Below, piece by piece: positions 58,564 through 64,000 of a stretch of DNA of 64,000 nt. This stretch comes from Acinetobacter parvus DSM 16617 = CIP 108168. GTDB lineage: Bacteria; Pseudomonadota; Gammaproteobacteria; Pseudomonadales; Moraxellaceae. Location: positions 636,978-700,977 of the forward strand of contig NZ_KB849212.1 of NCBI RefSeq assembly GCF_000368025.1, given 5' to 3'. The notes under the pieces were generated by a model, which was not told the DNA's origin, did no database searches, and saw only the letters and a list, made by a program, of their open reading frames with translations. Every line of letters begins with the position of its first letter. Position 1 is the stretch's first letter. The translations under genes were made by a program, and so were the position numbers.

Positions 58564-59685
58564 ATGCATATCGCCATCATTGGTGCAGGCATTAGTGGCT
58601 TAATGACTGCACTGGAGCTTGCTGAACAAGGCTGCTCAGTTGATATTTTTGATCAGCATCAAGCGGGTCAGGCTGCTTCATGGGCGGGTGGCGGTATCCT
58701 CTCCCCCATGTATCCGTGGCGATATGCACCTGAGGTCAACCAACTCGCGCAATATGGCAAATCGCTGTATCAAATGTGGAATGAAAAACTGCTGCCGATC
58801 ACAGGCATTGATTTTCAAATCCACGATACAGGCATGCTGATTTTTGACCGAGAAGATTTCGACATAGGGTTAAGTTACGCAGCCCAATTCAATGAACCGA
58901 TGCAGCAATGCGACCTGCTCAATCGCAAGCAACTTGAACGGGTTAATCCGCATATTTCAGCACAATTCCAGCAAGCGATTTATTTTCCACAGCTCTCCAA
59001 TGTACGTAATCCCCGTCTATTACAATCGCTGATTGGCTATTTAAAACAGCATTCCTCAGTGCGTTTTTTTGAACATTGCCCGATTGAAAAACTGATCATT
59101 CAAAATAAAAAGGTACAAGGTGTACAGACCGAAGATGGCAGAAACTTTAGTGCAGATCATGTTGTGATGAGTTGTGGCGCATGGAGCCAGCACTGGTCAG
59201 AACAGGTTCAACGAAAAATCTCTGTGCATCCTGTACAAGGCCAAATGCTACTGTTTAAAACGCCTGAAAACTGGTTGCCCACCATGTGTATGAATCGGGT
59301 AATGTATCTGATTCCACGTCAGGATGGTCACATTGTTTGCGGTTCAAGCATGGCAGATTGTGGCTTTAGCACCACAGTGGATGAACAAACACAACAAGAT
59401 ATTTTAACAGCCTGTCTGGAAATGGTGCCTAAGCTGGAACAGTTCCCGATTGTGCAACGCTGGGCTGGGTTACGTCCTAGCTCCCCTCATGGCATTCCGT
59501 ATATTGGCGCAATGCCTGAAATAGAAAACCTATGGGCCAATTTTGGACATTTCCGTAACGGACTGTGTATGGGAGCAGGTTCAGCACGTTTACTGCGCCA
59601 GTTAATGCTAGGACAAGAAACCCTTGTTTCGCCAATCGCCTATTCACCAGAACGCTTAAAAAAACAGGATTTAATCTCTTCCTAA
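58564..59685 (+). CDS. thiO: FAD-dependent glycine oxidase ThiO
   Basis: A 373-residue amino-acid oxidase that converts glycine to iminoglycine for the thiazole ring of thiamine. The N-terminal dinucleotide-binding fold IAIIGAGISGLMTALELAEQG, then the FAD contact SWAGGGILSPMYPWR, GMLIFDRE and the C-terminal GLRPSSPHGIPYIGAMPEIENLWANFGHFRNGLCMGAGSARLL are diagnostic of the DAO/ThiO branch. There are no other thi genes alongside. Its last 15 bp overlap the end of the convergent epimerase gene. Confidence 0.9.
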   Translation: MHIAIIGAGISGLMTALELAEQGCSVDIFDQHQAGQAASWAGGGILSPMYPWRYAPEVNQLAQYGKSLYQMWNEKLLPITGIDFQIHDTGMLIFDREDFDIGLSYAAQFNEPMQQCDLLNRKQLERVNPHISAQFQQAIYFPQLSNVRNPRLLQSLIGYLKQHSSVRFFEHCPIEKLIIQNKKVQGVQTEDGRNFSADHVVMSCGAWSQHWSEQVQRKISVHPVQGQMLLFKTPENWLPTMCMNRVMYLIPRQDGHIVCGSSMADCGFSTTVDEQTQQDILTACLEMVPKLEQFPIVQRWAGLRPSSPHGIPYIGAMPEIENLWANFGHFRNGLCMGAGSARLLRQLMLGQETLVSPIAYSPERLKKQDLISS

Positions 59686-60576
59686 AATTTCGCTCAAGGC
59701 CGATTTCAGGTCGGGATATTGAAACTGGAAACCTTGGTCCAGCAATGCTTTCGGTTTTACATACTGACCATTTAAAATCAACTGGGATTGCTCCCCCAAA
59801 GCCAGTTCAAAGACACATTTCGGCATTCGAATAAAAGGCCTACGTTTTAAAACCTGCCCTGCGACCTGAACAAATTCTTGCTGATTGGATTGCTCAGGCG
59901 CAACCAGATTATAAACCTGTTGCTTATTGTTCGATTGCAGCAGAAAAACCATTGCATTGAGTACATCCTGAATATGAATCCAGACAATTGGCTGCCGTCC
60001 TGAACCAATCTTGCCTACCGCATTTAAGCGAATGGGTAACAGCATTTGCGGTAAAATCCCTCCATTTCCAAACACAACGCCCAATCGAATAATCTTGGTA
60101 TTTTGCTGGGTAAATTTTAGTGCAGTTTGTTCCCATGCCTGACAAAGCTCAGACATAAAAATGGTTTGCGGTGGTGTGTTTTCATCACAGATGGCTGTCC
60201 ATTGTTCTTGTGGATCAATGCCGTAATAGCCAATCGCTGAACCTGAAAGAATGCATTGTGGGAAAATCTGCTTTTGCTCCAGCCACTCGTACAACCTTTG
60301 GGTCATAGAAACCCTACTTTCAATGAGTTGTTGCTTCCTCTGTTCCGTCCAGCGTTTTTGCCCAATATTTTCTCCAGCTAGATTGATCACATAATCAATC
60401 TTTTGGGAGCTCATCTGTTCAAAGTCATTTACCCAAGTTAAATCTGGATGATCAGAAACTTTATTCTTTTGCCGAGTGAGCGCAATGACCTTGTATTGCC
60501 TTTCCAATAAAAATGGCAACAGATAGGAACCGATAAAACCACTGGCGCCCGTGACCAGGACAGTTAATTTTTGCAT
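59671..60576 (-). CDS. TIGR01777-family NAD(P)-binding epimerase (YfcH-like)
   Basis: A 301-residue short-chain dehydrogenase/epimerase-like protein. The Rossmann start LTVLVTGASGFIGSYLLPFL is followed by YVINLAGENI, the SGSAIGYYG segment with the Tyr of this family, and C-terminal VRMPKCVFELALGEQSQLILNGQYVKPKALLDQGFQFQYP, all typical of TIGR01777. ATG 60576 (MQKLTVL) is chosen; the upstream ATG at 60627 adds 17 unconserved residues. The function in bacteria is unclear (E. coli YfcH). It overlaps thiO tail-to-tail by 15 bp, which is unusual but harmless. Confidence 0.88.
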   Translation of the reverse strand: MQKLTVLVTGASGFIGSYLLPFLLERQYKVIALTRQKNKVSDHPDLTWVNDFEQMSSQKIDYVINLAGENIGQKRWTEQRKQQLIESRVSMTQRLYEWLEQKQIFPQCILSGSAIGYYGIDPQEQWTAICDENTPPQTIFMSELCQAWEQTALKFTQQNTKIIRLGVVFGNGGILPQMLLPIRLNAVGKIGSGRQPIVWIHIQDVLNAMVFLLQSNNKQQVYNLVAPEQSNQQEFVQVAGQVLKRRPFIRMPKCVFELALGEQSQLILNGQYVKPKALLDQGFQFQYPDLKSALSEILGRD

Positions 60577-60651
60577 CACACAACCTTTATAAAATGATAT
60601 GCATCCTAGTCTTGGCAAAATTGGCATGAATTACAAGTGAAGTTTTTTATC

Positions 60652-61104
60652 CTAATTAAACATCTTGTTTGCCATTCTTTGTGCTTGTGGTCCATAAAAC
60701 CAGTAAGTAATTAAAAATAAGGGTAAGGCAATCACCAACCACATGCCTAACACCGTGATAAGGAACTGTGGCTGTTTTAAATAGAGTAAGAAATTCTGCC
60801 AGATTTCAGGGTCTTTACCCGAAAACATAAATAAACCAAGTAATAAACCACAAATGTTATATCCCCAAAAAATCAGGGTAAATCCAAAAGCTAGGCATTT
60901 CTTTTCCTGCGCAGTTGGGGCGCGGCGCTGTTGCTTTAAAAACCTGAATAAGACAAAAATAATCGCGATTAAATAAGGAACAGCGGTAAGCACACCACCA
61001 ATACTATTGGGTAGAATTGCTGCCAATACCCCAGCAATCAAAGTTGAAACCAGACAAATAATAAAAAACCAAATATAGTACAAACGCAATGAAATCATTA
61101 ACAT
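60652..61104 (-). CDS. ABZJ_00895-family membrane protein
   Basis: A 150-residue inner-membrane protein with four hydrophobic helices: YYIWFFIICLVSTLIAGVLAAIL, VPYLIAIIFVLFRFL, ALGFTLIF-like FGFTLIFWGYNICGLLLGLFMF and LITVLGMWLVIALPLFLITYWFYG. The central RAPTAQEKKCLAFG loop and the C-terminal FYGPQAQRMANK are what I know of the ABZJ_00895 family, which is largely restricted to Acinetobacter. The function is unknown. It supports the genus assignment. Confidence 0.85.
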   Translation of the reverse strand: MLMISLRLYYIWFFIICLVSTLIAGVLAAILPNSIGGVLTAVPYLIAIIFVLFRFLKQQRRAPTAQEKKCLAFGFTLIFWGYNICGLLLGLFMFSGKDPEIWQNFLLYLKQPQFLITVLGMWLVIALPLFLITYWFYGPQAQRMANKMFN

Positions 61105-61194
61105 AAACCTAGCTAGAGCGGTTTCGAGAAATAATTATAATTTTTTTTCACTTTTTTTTCATTTTTATGTCAACCAATCCTCAACTATCACCGT

Positions 61195-61375
61195 TATATA
61201 GGGTATTAGGTCGCAGCAACCGATTGGACATTGCACGGCATCCGCAACGTTTTCGGTGACCTTTCATTATGACTCTCCAATCTTTGTCTGTGCTTTTGTT
61301 AGCAGCCAAAATGCAGATTAAGATTTTGACCGACGATTCCTCATCACTCGAATCGTCGGTTTTATTTTTTTAGAT
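61195..61375 (+). ncRNA. Candidate small RNA with strong terminator
   Basis: A gene-free 180-bp stretch ends in a strong intrinsic terminator: ACCGACGATTC (61329-61339) pairs perfectly with GAATCGTCGGT (61350-61360), then T-rich sequence. Nothing codes into it: the gene on the left is on the other strand and the next gene starts 110 bp later. Its front half can fold: AGGTC (61208) with GACCT (61258) and ACCGA (61219) with TCGGT (61253), leaving a GCAGCA bulge. A TTATAT -10-like box lies at 61194-61199, but no good -35. I do not match it to a named RNA. Confidence 0.45.
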
Positions 61376-61488
61376 AGCCTTAAAATATTTAAGATCATCA
61401 TTTCATTAATATTTAAGAAATGAATATGAATGTAAAATGTCAGTGTTATACTAAAATTTCATAAAATTAAAATAGTTAAGTTTTAAAA

Positions 61489-62142
61489 ATGAAATGTCCA
61501 AACTGTCAAACAGAAGTGGCAAACGACAATATCAATATTCAAAATGATATGGGAAAATGCCAGGCATGCAATCACCTGTTTCGTGTTTCAGAACATTTCG
61601 ACATGCCTGCATTTGCATTTGACCTGAACCAGCCTCCTAAAGGGGCCTGGTATAAAAACAATATGCAGGAAATTAGGCTTGGGGCAACGCTAAGAAGTCC
61701 AATCGCGTTCTTTCTTGTGCCATTTATGCTGATTTGGTCAGGTGGGTCATTGGGTGGTATTTATGGTACTCAAATCGCAAAGCAGCAGTTCAGCCTTTTA
61801 CAAAGCCTATTTGGGATTCCATTTCTGCTTGGCACATTATTTTTTGGATTCATGACCCTCATGATGACATTCGGCAAAGTGGAACTAAGCATTGACCGTC
61901 AAGGAGGACGTGTTTTTACAGGCATTGGAAAAATAGGAAAATCCAAATCTTTCCAATGGCATGAAGTGACCAGAATCCGTGAGAATTATGTCGCCAACTC
62001 ATCCAACAAACAGCAAGGGCAAATCTTTATTGATGCGGCTCAACCCATCCGTTTCGGTCTAGGGCTTTCTCAGGAACGACATTTCTACCTGTTCCATGCC
62101 CTCAAAAAAATCCAGTCACAATATAAACCTGAACGAAGATAA
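61489..62142 (+). CDS. Zinc-ribbon membrane protein of unknown function
   Basis: A 217-residue protein. The N-terminus is a zinc ribbon (MKCPNCQTEV..., then GKCQACNHLFRV). Two hydrophobic helices follow (IAFFLVPFMLIWSGGSLGGIYG and LFGIPFLLGTLFFGFMTLMM). A cytosolic beta-rich domain (VELSIDRQGGRVFTGIGKIGKSKSFQWHEVTRIREN) ends with ERHFYLFHALKKIQSQYK, the style of PH-like membrane-proximal domains. I do not know a characterised relative. It is monocistronic, and no ribosome site is obvious, though GTTTTAAAAATG suggests a weak one. Confidence 0.72.
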   Translation: MKCPNCQTEVANDNINIQNDMGKCQACNHLFRVSEHFDMPAFAFDLNQPPKGAWYKNNMQEIRLGATLRSPIAFFLVPFMLIWSGGSLGGIYGTQIAKQQFSLLQSLFGIPFLLGTLFFGFMTLMMTFGKVELSIDRQGGRVFTGIGKIGKSKSFQWHEVTRIRENYVANSSNKQQGQIFIDAAQPIRFGLGLSQERHFYLFHALKKIQSQYKPERR

Positions 62143-62200
62143 ACCGATTTAAAATTATTCACCGACACTCCCTCATGGCATGAATTGTCAATTCTGGTTT

Positions 62201-62983
62201 TTATTGCCCTTTAAACTGTGGCAAACGTCTCTCCAGCATGGCACGTACTCCCTCTTGTGCATCTTCTGATACAAACAGTGGTTTGAGATAACTGTCCATG
62301 TTCTGGAATGCAAAAGTCTGCCCCTGTGTCACCGCATCGGTTGCCGAAGCCAATAAGGCCTGTACAGCAAGCGGTGCAGCAATACAAATTTCTTTGGCAA
62401 TTTCGATGGCACGTTGCAATTGTTTACCATTTTCAACAATCTCAGACACAAGATTCAGTTGATCAGCCGTTTTGCTATTAAAGGTCTTACCTGTTAACAA
62501 ATACGGCATGGCCTTTTGCCAACCTGCCGCTTGTACAAAACGTACGGTTGCGCCTCCAAAAGGCATAATTCCGCGTAGCACTTCAAGCTGACCAAATACC
62601 GTATTTTCACTGGCAATCACCACATCAGCATTCAGCATCAACTCCACCCCAGCGGTATAACAAATCCCTTGTACTGCGACAACGACAGGCTTTGTTCTGT
62701 GCCGCCCACCAACACCCCAGGGATTAATTTGGCTTTCCCCAAAATTAAAAATGCCCTGTGGAATTTTGGGTTGTAATTCCACCAAGTCCAGACCTGCCGT
62801 GAAATGATCACCATGTGCAAAAATCACGGCGCAACGTAATTCAGGATTGTTCTCATATTCGGTTAAAGCCAGAGATAAATCCTCAATCATATGACTATCA
62901 AAGGCATTTCGTTTTGCGACCCGATCCAAACCAATCAACATCATGCGATCAATAATTTCGCGGCTTACTTTTCCTGAACTCAT
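62201..62983 (-). CDS. Enoyl-CoA hydratase/isomerase (crotonase) family protein
   Basis: A 260-residue crotonase-fold protein. The oxyanion-hole regions are present: CAVIFAHGDHFTAGLDLVEL and VVVAVQGICYTAGVELMLNADVVIASENTVFGQLEV. In the second, a classical catalytic Glu of the G-x-x-GGG-E type appears as G-I-C-Y-T-A-G-V-E-L. The C-terminal tail carries SEDAQEGVRAMLERRLPQFKG, the usual S-x-D-x-x-E-G motif. The reaction cannot be fixed: hydratase, isomerase or dehalogenase are all possible. It is 12 bp downstream of the JetD-like gene on the same strand and may share its transcript. Confidence 0.85.
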   Translation of the reverse strand: MSSGKVSREIIDRMMLIGLDRVAKRNAFDSHMIEDLSLALTEYENNPELRCAVIFAHGDHFTAGLDLVELQPKIPQGIFNFGESQINPWGVGGRHRTKPVVVAVQGICYTAGVELMLNADVVIASENTVFGQLEVLRGIMPFGGATVRFVQAAGWQKAMPYLLTGKTFNSKTADQLNLVSEIVENGKQLQRAIEIAKEICIAAPLAVQALLASATDAVTQGQTFAFQNMDSYLKPLFVSEDAQEGVRAMLERRLPQFKGQ

Positions 62984-62995
62984 TTTTGTATTTCC

Positions 62996-64000
62996 TCATT
63001 TTTTTAATAACTTCGATTCTACTGTCAAATATAAATTTATCCAGTCATTGCTGATTCGTTCCTGTTCCAGTCGCTTATTTTTATAGCAATTCTTTCTTAA
63101 AGCATGAAACAAACTCAACTCTTCTGCTGTTAAATATTGCGGTTCGCTAAAGACAGAATCAGGTTCATCGACCATTTTATCCTGAAATTGCAGTACTGTG
63201 GCTTCATCCATCATTAAAGGAATAACATCCGGAATTTTTTGGCGTACCATGCTCAGGATATTTAAACCCTCTGAATCCAGATCACCCCAGTAATAAACTT
63301 TTTTATGTTGTAGCCAAGCCGCATCCAGCCATTTGATATTTTTACCGCCGCCACAGACCACGATACTGTTTTCCAACATAGGTAAGGCTAAACCTGACTG
63401 AATATTTTCAACCACAATAATATGTTGGGCAGGCAATTCAAATTCTGTCAATACATCAGTCGAAAGCTGAAAGACTGGAAATCCACCCAATGATTGTTGC
63501 ACTTTGGCACATAAGGGTTTGATCATTAGCCAGCCTTTAGGATGATCCAGACAATTAAGCCAACTGAGTAATCCCCCTGTTGCTTGTATTTCGCCTTGAT
63601 GCAAGACATCACAAATAGCTTCCACAAAAATCAGATTTTTTTCTAAAAATTTGGTATCGACATGCTGTAAAGGCAATGCTCTTAAATAATGCCCTGCGCC
63701 CATATTTGCTTTAAGCTGGGCAATCAAGTGGATCAGTAATTGCCAATCATGTTCAGGGTATTGTTCAATCTGTTCTAAATATTCAATTAATGTAGAAAAT
63801 AGTGCATATTCTATATGTGGCTCTACAAATAGCTGTTGCAACAGAAAGGAAATTTTGTCTGAAATTTTTTTAAATCGCTGTTGCTGTCCTAACAACTCCA
63901 CCATGACATCCAATGTAGGAATGACCAGTTTGACAGGGACATGCTGTGTTGCCAACTGTTTAAATTGACGTTGTTGCCATTCCACCAGATCAGGATAGCC
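62996..64000 (-). CDS. JetD-like (DUF3322/DUF2220) protein, N-terminus beyond window
   Basis: The frame stays open to the right edge, so the start is missing; at least 334 residues are present. It resembles JetD, the Toprim-like nuclease subunit of the Wadjet anti-plasmid system. The DUF3322-like region has YLEQIEQYPEHDWQLLIHLIAQLKANMGAGHYLRALPLQHVDTKFLEKNLIFVEAI; the DUF2220/Toprim-like region has IIVVENIQSGLALP (acidic Glu in VVEN), IVVCGGGKNIKWL and VYYWGDLDSEGLNILSMVR (Asp pair), then PLMMDEATVL. In Wadjet loci jetA-B-C precede jetD, and they would lie past 64000 here. Stand-alone relatives of JetD also exist. A crotonase gene follows 12 bp downstream. Confidence 0.72.
   Translation of the reverse strand, partial: GYPDLVEWQQRQFKQLATQHVPVKLVIPTLDVMVELLGQQQRFKKISDKISFLLQQLFVEPHIEYALFSTLIEYLEQIEQYPEHDWQLLIHLIAQLKANMGAGHYLRALPLQHVDTKFLEKNLIFVEAICDVLHQGEIQATGGLLSWLNCLDHPKGWLMIKPLCAKVQQSLGGFPVFQLSTDVLTEFELPAQHIIVVENIQSGLALPMLENSIVVCGGGKNIKWLDAAWLQHKKVYYWGDLDSEGLNILSMVRQKIPDVIPLMMDEATVLQFQDKMVDEPDSVFSEPQYLTAEELSLFHALRKNCYKNKRLEQERISNDWINLYLTVESKLLKK

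Noticed and set aside
1..64000. CRISPR array
   Set aside because: No regularly spaced identical repeats with unique spacers were seen, and no cas genes. The C/G-rich palindromes at 10-12.5 kb vary in spacing and sequence.

Overview
The window reads as chromosomal DNA from an Acinetobacter species. The basis is low GC content, a carA-carB-greA cluster, an ABZJ_00895-family membrane protein, an ssrA tag ending ANDETYALAA, and the core order yhbY / rlmE-ftsH-folP. Most of 22-64 kb is housekeeping sequence. The first 22 kb and several smaller spots are mosaic and accessory, full of insertion-sequence remnants and deletion scars.

Region by region. 1-5 kb: a broken IS3 transposase, then a sulfur operon (rhodanese, serine O-acetyltransferase, Family 2A encapsulin shell SrpI, and a cysteine desulfurase with a long disordered N-terminus carrying repeated FYFL-type cargo motifs). 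The acetyltransferase and shell genes look fused by a small deletion. 5-8.4 kb: a headless ABC-transporter ATPase, a HEAT-repeat protein, a DUF971 protein and a chromate transporter. 8.5-15.3 kb: an IS66 scar and a type I restriction-modification operon (hsdM-hsdS-hsdR on the minus strand), interrupted by a DUF559 nuclease gene. About 104-bp palindromic repeats bracket that gene, and a related copy sits in frame inside hsdR. 15.5-22 kb: DUF421 protein, large catalase, small unknown genes, IS3 debris, and a tyrosine integrase abutting tRNA-Ser(UGA).

22-32 kb: greB, mltF-like transglycosylase, SCP2 protein, ttcA, a DnaA-box-like cluster, a second transglycosylase, htpX, a DUF4112 protein and an orphan RND pump. 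32-44.7 kb: a phosphoethanolamine-transferase-like sulfatase-fold enzyme, pnuC and EamA remnants, an alpha/beta-hydrolase lipoprotein, DUF5713, a VWA lipoprotein, a SIMPL protein, folP, ftsH, rlmE, yhbY, a DOMON-like protein and a repeat-rich coiled-coil protein. 44.8-50 kb: carAB preceded by a translated pyrimidine-rich leader and two overlapping terminator-like hairpins, then greA.

50-56.5 kb: a membrane peptide, a hexapeptide acetyltransferase, a universal stress protein, a 36-residue membrane protein, a collapsed arsenic operon (intact arsR; arsC and acr3 fused by deletion), gabD, hydratase and IS481 remnants, tmRNA and an integrase stub at its 3' end. 56.5-64 kb: thioesterase, hemB, thiO, an epimerase, the ABZJ_00895 protein, a candidate small RNA, a zinc-ribbon membrane protein, a crotonase, and at the right edge a partial JetD-like gene that may mark a Wadjet defence system outside the window.

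The items I would look at first are the carAB leader, the DUF559/palindrome cassette with its in-frame copy in hsdR, the epsC-srpI fusion in the encapsulin operon, and the JetD gene at the edge. All family assignments come from reading the translated sequence; no database search was possible.
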